Under the pieces are notes generated by a model. It saw only the letters and a list, made by a program, of their open reading frames with translations. It was not told the DNA's origin and did not search any database. Positions 8,913 to 16,458 of a stretch of 64,000 nucleotides of DNA are shown here, piece by piece. Positions within the stretch are counted from its first letter, which is position 1. Each line of letters begins with the position of its first letter. Source of the DNA: JAWXBA01 sp048499805. GTDB lineage: Bacteria > Gemmatimonadota > Gemmatimonadetes > Gemmatimonadales > GWC2-71-9. Both the position numbers and the translations under genes were made by a program. The DNA lies in NCBI GenBank assembly GCA_048499805.1, contig JASNZF010000005.1, forward strand, positions 372,001 through 436,000. The letters run 5' to 3'.

Positions 8913-10117
8913 AGCCGGCGCTCGATGTCCTCATCGTCGGTGCCGGGCCGGCGGGCGTGGCGGCCGGCGTCGCCCTCGCCCGCTCGGGGCTCGCGGTCCG
9001 GGTGATCGACCGCGCCCGGTTCCCGCGCCACAAGACCTGTGCCGAGTACCTCAGCCCAGGCACCCTGGCCGAACTCGACCGGCTGGGGCTCTTGGCGGCA
9101 GTGGACCGCGCGGGGGGAGTCCCGTTGCACGGGACCACGGTGACCGGGCCCCGGGGCGGACGCCTGGCCGGGCAGTTCGCCCGCGCCGGCTTCCAGCCGA
9201 TCCGGCCGACCGGGCTCTCGATCAGCCGCTGGCAGCTGGACGCCGCCCTGGTCGAGGCGGCCCGCACCCTGGGCGTCGAGATCGTCGAGGAAACCGCCGT
9301 GGAGCAGTTGATCCACCACCAGGGCGCCGTGGCCGGTGCCGTGGTGCGCCGGCACGACCAGCGCCTGAGCTGGCGCGCGCGCCTCGTGATCGGGGCGGAC
9401 GGATTGCGCTCCGTGGTGGCACGCGCCATCGGCGGCCGGGTCGCCCGATGGCCGCGGCGCCTGGCGCTGGTGGCACACATGGAGGAAGTGGCCGACCTGG
9501 GGGGGATGGCGGCGATGCACGTCGGCTCCCGCGAGTACGTGGGCCTCAACCCGATCGGCGACGGACGGACCAACGTGGCCATGGTGCTGCCAGCCGATCG
9601 TGTTGCCGCTGGAGCCGGGACCGCCGAGGCACGCCTCGCGGCCGCCCTCCAGCGCATCGGCTCAGCCGCGGCGCCCCTGCAACATGCCCGCCTGGCCGGT
9701 CCGGTCCGGGTCACCGGGCCATTCGGAGTCCGCAGCCGCCGCATCGTGGTGGACGGTGCCCTGCTCGCGGGCGACGCGGCGGAGTTCTTCGACCCCTTCA
9801 CCGGCGAGGGCATCGGCACCGCGCTGCAGGGAGGACGACTCGCGGCCGCCGCGGCCGTCGAGGCGCTCCACGCCGGGCAGCCGGCCACCGCTCGCCGGTT
9901 GCGGCCCTACCTGCGGGCCCGGCGGGAGGCGTTCGCGGGGAAGTGGGCGGTGGAGCGCCTGATCGGGTGGGGCCTCGAGGCACCGGCGCTCTTCGACCGC
10001 TGCCTCGATCGTCTCGAGCGCCACGGGCATGCCCACACGCTGGTCGGCGTCACCGGCAATTTCGTGCCGTCGGGTGCCATCCTGAACCTGCGTGTCCTCG
10101 CGGCGATGGTGCGGTGA
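8909..10117 (+). CDS. FAD-dependent oxidoreductase, geranylgeranyl reductase/PHBH-like family
   Basis: A 402-aa flavoprotein. It begins with the dinucleotide-binding motif VLIVGAGPAGVAAG (residues 7-20), followed by RFPRHKTCAEYLSPG, the segment typical of the geranylgeranyl-reductase/tryptophan-halogenase-like group, and a second FAD motif GDAAEFFDPFTGEGIGTAL near residue 290. Such enzymes hydroxylate or reduce aromatic or isoprenoid substrates. The ATG overlaps the TGA of the lipoprotein gene, and a flavin reductase-like gene follows three bases later, which fits a two-component flavin system or a tailoring enzyme acting on the product of the downstream ketosynthase. The substrate is unknown. 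Confidence 0.85.
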   Translation: MKPALDVLIVGAGPAGVAAGVALARSGLAVRVIDRARFPRHKTCAEYLSPGTLAELDRLGLLAAVDRAGGVPLHGTTVTGPRGGRLAGQFARAGFQPIRPTGLSISRWQLDAALVEAARTLGVEIVEETAVEQLIHHQGAVAGAVVRRHDQRLSWRARLVIGADGLRSVVARAIGGRVARWPRRLALVAHMEEVADLGGMAAMHVGSREYVGLNPIGDGRTNVAMVLPADRVAAGAGTAEARLAAALQRIGSAAAPLQHARLAGPVRVTGPFGVRSRRIVVDGALLAGDAAEFFDPFTGEGIGTALQGGRLAAAAAVEALHAGQPATARRLRPYLRARREAFAGKWAVERLIGWGLEAPALFDRCLDRLERHGHAHTLVGVTGNFVPSGAILNLRVLAAMVR

Positions 10118-10120
10118 ACC

Positions 10121-10603
10121 ATGCCTGACGTTTCCGCAGCCCGGTTCCGCGAGCTCTGCGGCGAATTCGCAACCGGGGTGGCGGTGGTGACCGCGCGCAC
10201 CGCCGACGGGACTCCCGCCGGAATGACCGCCAACAGCTTCGCGTCGGTGTCGCTGGTGCCACCCCTCGTCTCCGTGAATATCGACGAGTCGGCCGAGATG
10301 CACCGGGTCCTGGCCGAGACTGACGAGCTCGTGGTCAACATCCTCGCTGCTGGACAGGAGGCGCTCTCGCGCCGGTTCGCGGAACCGCGTGACCGGCGCT
10401 TTGAGGGCATCGAGGCCACCACCGACGCGCGGGGCATCCCGATACTGGCCGGGACGCTGGCCACGTTGGCCTGTACCATCGAGGCCCGGGTACCCGCCGG
10501 GGACCACACGATCATCATCGCCCGGGTGATCGGCGGCTCGCGGCGCCAGGGCGACCCGCTGCTCTATCATCGCGGGGTGTACCTGCCACCGGATCCCCGG
10601 TGA
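10121..10603 (+). CDS. flavin reductase-like, FMN-binding split-barrel protein
   Basis: A 160-aa protein of the flavin reductase-like family, recognised from FATGVAVVTARTADGTPAGM and TANSFASVSLVPPLVSVNI at the N-terminus, the classical FMN-binding split barrel. Family members supply reduced flavin to partner monooxygenases using NAD(P)H. The neighbouring FAD oxidoreductase is the obvious candidate partner. Its TGA overlaps the GTG start of the methyltransferase (GTGA), so the two are translationally coupled. Confidence 0.87.
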   Translation: MPDVSAARFRELCGEFATGVAVVTARTADGTPAGMTANSFASVSLVPPLVSVNIDESAEMHRVLAETDELVVNILAAGQEALSRRFAEPRDRRFEGIEATTDARGIPILAGTLATLACTIEARVPAGDHTIIIARVIGGSRRQGDPLLYHRGVYLPPDPR

Positions 10604-11298
10604 GCCGCCTGGCGGGCTCGCCCCTCGGGCAGGAACTGCTCGACGACCCCTCCGCCGACTCCGGGGCGGTCCGACTCTCGCTCCGCAACATTGCCCGGGC
10701 CAACCGCTACTTCGGCGGGTGGTGGGCAGTGCGGACCGGCCTCGCACACCTCCTCGGGGGCCGTACCGCCCCCGCCTTGAGCCTGCTGGACGTCGGCACC
10801 GGCGCCGGCGACCTCCTCCTCCGGGCTCGCGACTGGTCACTCCGGGGCAGGAGTTCGGTCCGGATGCTCGGCATCGACCAGCATCCGGAGGCGGCGCGCC
10901 TGGCCCACGCCTCGGGGATCCCGGCGGTGATCGGCTGCGGTGCGACCCTGCCGCTCCGCGACGGTGCCGTGGACGTGGTGATCCTCAGCCAGGTGGCCCA
11001 CCACCTGGCCCCGGCCTCGCTCGCCGCCATGGCACGGGAGACCTCCCGCGTGAGCCGCATCGGGGTGGTCCTGGCCGACCTCCGTCCCTCCCGCCTGGCC
11101 GGTGCCGCCTACCGGCTGACGGGCCCCTTCCTGGGCTTCGATCGCCACACCGTGGTCGACGGCATCACCTCCCTGCGGCGCGGCTTCACCCGGACGCGGC
11201 TGGCGCACGAGCTCGGTTCGGCCGGGATCCAACCGTGGATCGCCACCCGTGGGGTCCGGATCGTGGCGGCCTGGCGCACCGATGGAGGCGCGGCATGA
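10600..11298 (+). CDS. class I SAM-dependent methyltransferase
   Basis: A 232-aa methyltransferase. Motif I is LLDVGTGAGDLLLRA (about residues 63-77), followed by the acidic loop LGIDQHPEAARLA and motif IV region VDVVILSQVAHHLAP. The HHL segment and overall length resemble small-molecule C- or O-methyltransferases of natural-product or quinone pathways. GTG is the start and overlaps the upstream stop; its own TGA overlaps the ATG of the SRPBCC gene. Its place between flavoenzymes and a ketosynthase suggests methylation of an aromatic or polyketide intermediate. Confidence 0.85.
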   Translation: MSRLAGSPLGQELLDDPSADSGAVRLSLRNIARANRYFGGWWAVRTGLAHLLGGRTAPALSLLDVGTGAGDLLLRARDWSLRGRSSVRMLGIDQHPEAARLAHASGIPAVIGCGATLPLRDGAVDVVILSQVAHHLAPASLAAMARETSRVSRIGVVLADLRPSRLAGAAYRLTGPFLGFDRHTVVDGITSLRRGFTRTRLAHELGSAGIQPWIATRGVRIVAAWRTDGGAA

Positions 11299-11759
11299 TG
11301 CACACGATCGACCAGGCGGTGGTGCGGGCTGCCCCGGACCTGGCGTTTCACCATGCCTCGGATGTCGAGCGGTGGCCCACCATCCTGCCGCACTACCGCT
11401 GGGTCCGGATGCTGGAGGGGACGCCGGACCGGGGGATCGTGGAGATGGCCGCGTATCGCCCTTTCGGCCCCGTGCGGTGGCCCACCTGGTGGGTCTCGGA
11501 GATGACCATCGACCGGGACCGGCGCGAGGTGCAGTATCGCCACATCCGGGGGATCACCACCGGCATGGACGTGCTCTGGCGGGTCACTCCGCATCCCGAG
11601 GGCTCGCACATCCTGCTGACCCACGACTGGCATGGTCCGCGGTGGCCGCTGGTTCGCCGCCCCGCCGCCGAGTGGGTCATCGGCCCGGTCTTCGTCCACG
11701 GCATTGCCTCGCGCACCATTGCCGGCGTGGCGCACGCTGCGGAGCTGGCTCGTGGCTGA
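11295..11759 (+). CDS. SRPBCC-family protein (polyketide cyclase/aromatase-like)
   Basis: A 154-aa START-like domain protein. The pattern APDLAFHHASDVERWPTILP followed by alternating strands and a C-terminal helix (GIASRTIAGVAHAAELA) is typical of the polyketide cyclase/dehydrase or coenzyme Q-binding SRPBCC group, which form a hydrophobic cavity. In type II polyketide clusters such proteins steer cyclisation or aromatisation of the poly-beta-keto chain. The gene is translationally coupled on both sides: ATGA with the methyltransferase, and an 8-bp overlap with the GTG start of the ketosynthase. Several starts are adjacent (ATGATG); the first is given. Confidence 0.82.
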   Translation: MMHTIDQAVVRAAPDLAFHHASDVERWPTILPHYRWVRMLEGTPDRGIVEMAAYRPFGPVRWPTWWVSEMTIDRDRREVQYRHIRGITTGMDVLWRVTPHPEGSHILLTHDWHGPRWPLVRRPAAEWVIGPVFVHGIASRTIAGVAHAAELARG

Positions 11760-13008
11760 CGCCCGCCGGGTGGTCATCTCCGGCCTCGGGCTCGTGACCC
11801 CCATCGGCACCGGGGTTGAGGGATTTTGGGACGGGTTGCGCGCCGGCCGCTCGGTGGTGCAGAGGCTGACGCGGTTTGATCCGAGCCCGTTCCGCAGCCA
11901 CCTTGCCGGGGAGGTCGCGGGATTCGAACCCGCAGAGTGGATCGAGCCGCGCCGTGCGCGGCGCCTGGACCGGTGCTCGCAGTTCTCACTCGCGGCAGCC
12001 CGGCTGGCGCTCGCGGATGCCGGACTCGACCTCGGCGCGGAAGACCCGGACGCCGTTGGGGCGATGATGGGCACGGCCCTGGGCGGGGTGGCCAAGGCCG
12101 AGGAACAGCACGGACTGTACCTCGATGGGGGTGTCCGGGCCGTGGACCCGGGGCTGGCCCTCACCGTCTTCGCTGGCGCGTCGAGCTGCAACCTGGCCAT
12201 CGAGCTGGGAATCAGCGGCCCGAACATCACCAATGGGATGAGTTGTGCCTCGGGAGCCATCGCGATCGGCGAGGCGTTCCGGGCCGTCCGCCGTGGCGAG
12301 GCCGAGGTCATGCTGGCCGGAGGCGCCGAGGCGCCGCTCGCCCCGCTCTGCTTCGGGGCGTTCGCCATCATCCGGGCGATGTCGACCCGAAACGACGACC
12401 CGGCGACGGCGAGCCGTCCCTTCGACGCCGGTCGCGATGGGTTCGTGATGGCCGAGGGCGCCGCGGTGCTGGTGCTGGAGGAACGCAGTCGGGCGCGGGC
12501 GCGCGGCGCCCCGATCTACGGCGAGCTGCTGGGATATGGCCTGACCAACGATGCCCATCACATGACGGCCCCCCGCCCGGACGGGCGCCAGGCCGTCCGG
12601 GCGATGCGCCTGGCGCTGGCCGAGGCCGGGCTGGCGCCGGACCAGGTGGACTACCTCAACGCCCATGGCTCGTCCACGCCGCTCAACGATCCGACCGAGA
12701 GCCAGGCGATCCGGGCCGTCTTTGGCGCCCACGCCGACCAGCTCGCGCTCAGCGGCACCAAGGGGTACTTCGGCCACGCCCTCGGTGCGAGCGGCGCGAT
12801 CGAGGCCGCGACCTGCGCCCTCGCCGCGCAGCGGGGCTGGTTGCCACCCACGGTGAACCTCGGCACGCCGGGCGAAGGGTGTGACCTGCCCTACCTGGTC
12901 GGCGCCGGCCGGGACGCCACGCCCCGCCACCTGATGAGCAACTCCTTCGGATTCGGGGGAATCAACGCGGTGCTGGTGATGGGGGGAGATTCAGGGGCTG
13001 GGGGCTAG
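11752..13008 (+). CDS. beta-ketoacyl-ACP synthase II-like ketosynthase
   Basis: A 418-aa thiolase-fold condensing enzyme, the usual FabF/KS-alpha length. The triad is complete: Cys165 in GMSCASGAIAIG, His305 in NAHGSSTPLNDPTES and His342 in KGYFGHALGASG; the C-terminal NSFGFGGINA loop is present. The start is GTG at 11752 (VADARRVVISGLGLVTPIGT). It is the last gene of the coupled operon with cyclase, methyltransferase and flavoenzymes. There is no acyl carrier protein, fabD, fabG or chain-length factor next to it, so it is either a secondary FabF or a pathway-specific synthase borrowing the housekeeping ACP. The stop codon TAG lies inside a GGGGCTG/GGGACTG heptamer array, and the last residues (GGDSGAGG) are array-encoded. 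Confidence 0.9.
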   Translation: MADARRVVISGLGLVTPIGTGVEGFWDGLRAGRSVVQRLTRFDPSPFRSHLAGEVAGFEPAEWIEPRRARRLDRCSQFSLAAARLALADAGLDLGAEDPDAVGAMMGTALGGVAKAEEQHGLYLDGGVRAVDPGLALTVFAGASSCNLAIELGISGPNITNGMSCASGAIAIGEAFRAVRRGEAEVMLAGGAEAPLAPLCFGAFAIIRAMSTRNDDPATASRPFDAGRDGFVMAEGAAVLVLEERSRARARGAPIYGELLGYGLTNDAHHMTAPRPDGRQAVRAMRLALAEAGLAPDQVDYLNAHGSSTPLNDPTESQAIRAVFGAHADQLALSGTKGYFGHALGASGAIEAATCALAAQRGWLPPTVNLGTPGEGCDLPYLVGAGRDATPRHLMSNSFGFGGINAVLVMGGDSGAGG

Positions 13009-13035
13009 GGGCTGGGGACTGGGGACTGGGGACTG
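12994..13035 (+). repeat. heptamer array, GGGACTG family (6 units), overlapping the ketosynthase stop
   Basis: Six 7-bp units in perfect register: GGGGCTG, GGGGCTA, GGGGCTG, then three GGGACTG. The TAG stop of the ketosynthase is at 13006-13008, within the array. The sense strand has more than four runs of three or more G with short loops, a G-quadruplex-compatible pattern. An inverted array of the same family lies at 13166-13193. Confidence 0.85.
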
Positions 13036-13165
13036 GAGGGCCAGAGTAGCACGACCTCGCCGGGGCGACGCGCCACCCGGCGGAGGGATGTCCGCCTTCG
13101 GAGGTGGCCGAGAGGACAACCTTGGGCTATTCTATTCATCGCACGCCGTTCCGTTCCCGGCGCCC

Positions 13166-13193
13166 CAGCCCCTAGCCTCCAGTCCCCAGCCCC
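13166..13193 (-). repeat. heptamer array, inverted GGGACTG family (4 units), upstream of aquaporin gene
   Basis: Read on the plus strand the units are CAGCCCC, TAGCCTC, CAGTCCC, CAGCCCC, the reverse complement of the array behind the ketosynthase 130 bp away. The two could pair into a long stem with the stretch 13036-13165 as loop. The 13036-13165 stretch holds no gene that I can support. The aquaporin start follows 24 bp after the array. Confidence 0.8.
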
Positions 13194-13217
13194 TCCCCCC
13201 AAACCAAGGGCCCATAC

Positions 13218-13847
13218 ATGCGCGCATACCTCACCGAGGCGATCGGCACCTTCTTCCTGGTCCTGACCGTCGGGCTGACCGTGGTCCAGGGTACCCCGTT
13301 TGCTCCCGTGGCCATCGGCCTGGCCCTGATGGCCATGGTCTACATGGGCGGGCACATCTCGGGAGCCCACTACAATCCGGCCGTCTCGGTGGCGCTGGTG
13401 ATGCGGGGGGCGCTTCCCGGCCAGCAGCTGGCGCCCTACGTCCTGTCGCAATTGGCGGGAGCCACCGCGGCCGCGTGGGTGGTACAGGTGATCCTCGGGC
13501 AGACCTTTGCGCCGGCGCCGGGTGCCGGGGTCGCGACGATACCCGCACTGCTGGTGGAGGTGCTGTTCACCTTTGCGCTGGCCCTGGTGATCATGAACGT
13601 TGCGACCTCCAAGAAGACGGAGGGCAACTCCTACTACGGACTGGCGATCGGCCTGACCATCACCGCGGCGGCCTTCGCGGGAGGCGACATCTCGGGCGGG
13701 GCCTACAACCCGGCAGTGGGGACCGGGCCCACGCTGATCCACGCCCTCCTGGGCGGGGGCGACTGGAGCAGCCTGTGGCTCTACTGGGTCGGGCCGATCG
13801 CCGGGGGAGGACTGGCAGCGATGGTCTTCAGGCTGCAGGAAGGCTGA
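13218..13847 (+). CDS. aquaporin/glycerol facilitator-like (MIP family) channel
   Basis: A 209-aa MIP-family channel with six hydrophobic helices and both half-helix NPA motifs: GAHYNPAVSVAL (NPA at about residues 55-57) and GGAYNPAVGTGP (about 159-161). In AqpZ and GlpF the second NPA is followed by the selectivity-filter Arg (NPAR); here it is NPAV, so the canonical ar/R constriction Arg is absent and the pore may be wider or pass other small solutes. It starts with ATG at 13218, downstream of an inverted heptamer array. It converges with the ccm operon. Confidence 0.88.
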   Translation: MRAYLTEAIGTFFLVLTVGLTVVQGTPFAPVAIGLALMAMVYMGGHISGAHYNPAVSVALVMRGALPGQQLAPYVLSQLAGATAAAWVVQVILGQTFAPAPGAGVATIPALLVEVLFTFALALVIMNVATSKKTEGNSYYGLAIGLTITAAAFAGGDISGGAYNPAVGTGPTLIHALLGGGDWSSLWLYWVGPIAGGGLAAMVFRLQEG

Positions 13848-13914
13848 GAGCCGAGGGCCCCCGCGGCAGGGTCAGGGGGAGCCGGGGCGTCCTGCTCACC
13901 CTGCCCCGCCCCGG

Positions 13915-14046
13915 CTACCTCTCGCTGTCCCGCAGCGCCTTCCGGGCCCGGGCAAACAGCAGGAGGGCATATCCCACCACGATCACCGCCGTCACCACGT
14001 AGGCGGCGATCATGTACTCGGCATTGGCGGGCGGGCTAGTCTGCAC
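13915..14046 (-). CDS. ccmD: CcmD-like small heme exporter subunit
   Basis: A 43-aa single-pass membrane protein read from GTG at 14046: an N-terminal NAEYMIAAYVVTAVIVVGYA helix followed by a basic tail FARARKALRDSER. CcmD proteins of the heme-handling CcmABCD complex have exactly this layout (short lumenal N-terminus with a Tyr/Met-rich helix and a charged cytoplasmic tail). The GTG overlaps the end of ccmC by 11 bp. It is too short for ordinary gene finders, but order and features make the call firm. It ends the operon; the aquaporin gene converges from the other side. Confidence 0.82.
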   Translation of the reverse strand: MQTSPPANAEYMIAAYVVTAVIVVGYALLLFARARKALRDSER

Positions 14047-14734
14047 GGCGGGCCTCCTCGGCATCGGCCAGCAACGCCATGCCGTACCGGGTGATGGTGA
14101 ACCCCAGGGAGAGGACCGTGAACACCCCGAACGAGGTCAGCAGGGTGCGCAGCATCTCCGGGGGGAGCGAGGGGCTGCTCGGCTTGAGCACCACCGGCAG
14201 CGGGTGGATCCCGGGGAAGAGGTACACCGTCAGGTGGACGAACGGCACCAGCAGCATCCCCATGATGCCCACCACGGCGCTGAACCGGGCCCGCTCCGCC
14301 GGGTCGTGCAGCGCCCCACGCAGCGTCCGGTAACCCACGAAGAGGAAGAAGAGGAACAGGGTGAAGGTCAGGCGCGGCTCCCACTGCCACCAGACCCCCC
14401 AGATCGGCTTGCCCCAGATCGGCCCGGTGGTCAGCATGACGCAACTGAAGACCAGCCCGACATCCGCCGCCGCCGCCGCGAAGCGGTCCAGCCGCGCATC
14501 CTTGAGCCAGAGGTAGAGGATGCTCACGATCCCCACGATGCTGAACGCCAGCAGCGCCGACCAGGCGGCGGGGACGTGGATGTAGAAGATCTTCTGCGCG
14601 GGGCCCTGGAACCGTTCCACCGGGGTGAACCCGAGGGCCATGACATACACCGTGACCAGGCCCAGCAATGCCACGACCGACAGGGCGATGCCGCGTCGGG
14701 TGATGGCTCGAGCCGATGCGAGGGATCCCATCAT
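14036..14734 (-). CDS. ccmC: cytochrome c maturation heme-handling protein CcmC
   Basis: A 232-aa polytopic membrane protein. The tryptophan-rich heme-binding segment is GVWWQWEPRLTFTL (about residues 118-131), flanked by conserved His residues (FYIHVPAAW near residue 52 and FVHLTVYLFPGIHPLP near 165-180), as in CcmC, which loads heme onto CcmE. Six transmembrane helices are visible. Its start overlaps the ccmB stop (ATGATGA region) and its stop overlaps ccmD. CcmE, CcmF, CcmG and CcmH are not encoded next to it. Confidence 0.93.
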   Translation of the reverse strand: MMGSLASARAITRRGIALSVVALLGLVTVYVMALGFTPVERFQGPAQKIFYIHVPAAWSALLAFSIVGIVSILYLWLKDARLDRFAAAAADVGLVFSCVMLTTGPIWGKPIWGVWWQWEPRLTFTLFLFFLFVGYRTLRGALHDPAERARFSAVVGIMGMLLVPFVHLTVYLFPGIHPLPVVLKPSSPSLPPEMLRTLLTSFGVFTVLSLGFTITRYGMALLADAEEARRAD

Positions 14735-15411
14735 TCGTCCAGGATTGCGGGAAAGAGAAGGAAGCAGAGGGTCAGGAACGCCAGGTCATAGAGTGCCAGC
14801 AACCTAAGCCAGCCCCAGAGTTCGCTCAACGGCCGGTGCCCCAGGAGACGGACCGTCGCCTGCACCGCCCCGATGATCGGCGGCACGAGAAACGGCAGCA
14901 GGAGGATTGGCAGCATCAGCTCCGCGTACCGGGTGCGCACCACCATCGCGCTGAAGACCGTCCCCACCGCCACGAAGCCGATCGTGGCCATCAGCGTGAC
15001 CACCAGGAGGCCCGGCAGCGCCCCGCCCAGGTCCACGTTGAAGAACAGTACGAACAGCGGGAAGGTCACCCCCTCCACCACCAGAACGAAGACCAGGTTC
15101 GCCAGGTACTTCCCGGCGAAGATCGCCCCCCGCGGGACCGGGGCCAGCAGCATCCCGTCGAGGGCGCGGTTCTCCCGCTCCAGCATGAAGGCGCGGTTGA
15201 GCGCCACCACGGCCGCGAAGGTGAAGGTGACCCACAGCACGCTCGGGGCGATGACCACGGTGGAGACGCCGGCGGGATCGCGGGCAAAGTTGAACACCAC
15301 CAGGACCAGCGCCGCAAACACCACCGCCGAGAGGATCGCCGTGCGGGTCCGCCACTCCACCCGGAGGTCCTTGGCCGCGATCAGCAGCGCCACCCGCAGC
15401 GTCTCAGGCAC
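14731..15411 (-). CDS. ccmB: heme exporter permease CcmB
   Basis: A 226-aa membrane protein, usual CcmB length. It begins PETLRVALLIAAKDLRVEWR, and the family signature NRAFMLERENRALDGMLLAP (about residues 75-94) is intact; six hydrophobic helices follow. CcmB is the ABC-type membrane subunit that works with the ATPase CcmA to release holo-CcmE. GTG at 15411 is chosen because it overlaps the ccmA TGA by 8 bp and gives the normal N-terminus. Confidence 0.93.
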   Translation of the reverse strand: MPETLRVALLIAAKDLRVEWRTRTAILSAVVFAALVLVVFNFARDPAGVSTVVIAPSVLWVTFTFAAVVALNRAFMLERENRALDGMLLAPVPRGAIFAGKYLANLVFVLVVEGVTFPLFVLFFNVDLGGALPGLLVVTLMATIGFVAVGTVFSAMVVRTRYAELMLPILLLPFLVPPIIGAVQATVRLLGHRPLSELWGWLRLLALYDLAFLTLCFLLFPAILDE

Positions 15412-16117
15412 GGACGGCCTCCGCGAAGCGCGGCTGGAACTCGGCCAGCGCGCCGGGCCGCGGCTCCAGGATCGCCCAGGCGCCGCGCACGAGGACCCCG
15501 ACATGGCTCGCCAGGTCCCACGCCTCCGAGGGATTGTGGGTCACCACCACGATCGCCGCGCCGGCCTCCCGCTGCACCTGCAGCACCTCCCGCACCTGCT
15601 CGGCGGAGGCGTGGTCAAGCCCGGTGAACGGCTCGTCAAGGAGGATGATGGACGGGCTGTGCAACAGGGCCCGCGCGATCGCCACCCGCTGCACCATGCC
15701 CCGCGACAGGCTGCGGACCGGCTCGCCGGCCCGGTCGGAAAGCGCCACCCGCTCCAGTGCCGCCCGGGCAGTGCCCGCCGGATCCGCCAGGCCATAGAGG
15801 CCGGCGGCGAACCGGAGGTTCTCTTCCGCCGTCAGGTCATCGTAGAGCAGGGTCTGGTGGGAGATCAATCCGATCGAGCGGCGCAGCCCGGGGTTGTCCA
15901 GCAGTGGGGCGCCATCCACCGTGACGACTCCGGCGGTCGGCCGCACCAGGCCGGCCAGCATCCGGAGGAGGGTGGTCTTGCCGGCGCCGTTGGACCCCAG
16001 CACCAGCAGCAGCTCGCCCCGTTCCAGCGCGAGGTCCACTCCCCGCACGGCCCGGGCGGCGCCGAATCGGCGTTCGAGACCGCGTGCGGCCAGGCGTGGC
16101 GCCGAATCGGAAGGCAC
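15404..16117 (-). CDS. ccmA: cytochrome c biogenesis ATP-binding protein CcmA
   Basis: A 237-aa ABC ATPase. The Walker A is GSNGAGKTTLLRM (about residues 41-53), the signature LSRGMVQRVAIARA (about 138-151), the Walker B IILLDEPFTGLD (about 157-168) and the switch His VVVTHNPSE. The order ccmA-ccmB-ccmC-ccmD on the minus strand, each overlapping the next, identifies it as CcmA rather than a general exporter. An ATATAG-containing AT-rich spot just upstream (around 16125) may be part of its promoter. Confidence 0.92.
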   Translation of the reverse strand: MPSDSAPRLAARGLERRFGAARAVRGVDLALERGELLLVLGSNGAGKTTLLRMLAGLVRPTAGVVTVDGAPLLDNPGLRRSIGLISHQTLLYDDLTAEENLRFAAGLYGLADPAGTARAALERVALSDRAGEPVRSLSRGMVQRVAIARALLHSPSIILLDEPFTGLDHASAEQVREVLQVQREAGAAIVVVTHNPSEAWDLASHVGVLVRGAWAILEPRPGALAEFQPRFAEAVRA

Positions 16118-16143
16118 CCCACAATATAGCGCCGGGGCGCGGC

Positions 16144-16458
16144 TCAGGCTGGCTGGGATTCGAGCAGGAAGAGATCGTCGAGCTTGGTGAGGACCAGCAG
16201 GAAGCGGACTTCATCGGAGAGGCCCCGGAGGACCACCTGCTGGCGCCGCTCGGCGGCGCGATGCTGGATCAACATCAGGGTGCCCAGGCCGGCGGAATCC
16301 ACGGCCCGCGTGCCGGACATGTCCAGCACCAGGCTCCCGCTTCCCTCCGGCAGCTGTTCCAGCAGTGCCACCGCTTCGCGCCGAAACGCGACCCGGGAGT
16401 CGAGCCCCAGCTCCGCTGGAACCCCCAGTACTCGTGACACCACATGCATGGCGGGCAT
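16144..16458 (-). CDS. STAS-domain protein (anti-sigma factor antagonist-like)
   Basis: A 104-aa single STAS domain. The core VLDMSGTRAVDSAGLGTLML (about residues 43-62) contains the D-S-A-G-L motif whose Ser is the phosphorylation site in SpoIIAA/RsbV-type antagonists. A strong ribosome binding site (GGAGGAAGG) precedes the ATG at 16458. It lies upstream of ccmA on the same strand, 26 bp away, but has no obvious functional tie to cytochrome c maturation. No anti-sigma kinase or sigma factor is adjacent. Confidence 0.82.
   Translation of the reverse strand: MPAMHVVSRVLGVPAELGLDSRVAFRREAVALLEQLPEGSGSLVLDMSGTRAVDSAGLGTLMLIQHRAAERRQQVVLRGLSDEVRFLLVLTKLDDLFLLESQPA

Noticed and set aside
7688..9520. 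A long minus-strand frame joined to the V4R-like protein
   Set aside because: Only the last 190 codons look like protein; the upstream part lies antisense to the lipoprotein and FAD oxidoreductase genes.
11911..11940. A tRNA-like T-arm (GCGGGATTCGAACCCGC) on the minus strand
   Set aside because: The neighbouring sequence cannot form acceptor, D and anticodon arms, and the segment codes for EVAGFEPAEW inside the ketosynthase. The match is a coincidence.
13005..13742. A minus-strand frame opposite the aquaporin gene
   Set aside because: Shadow of the channel gene; no domain and His/Arg-rich composition.
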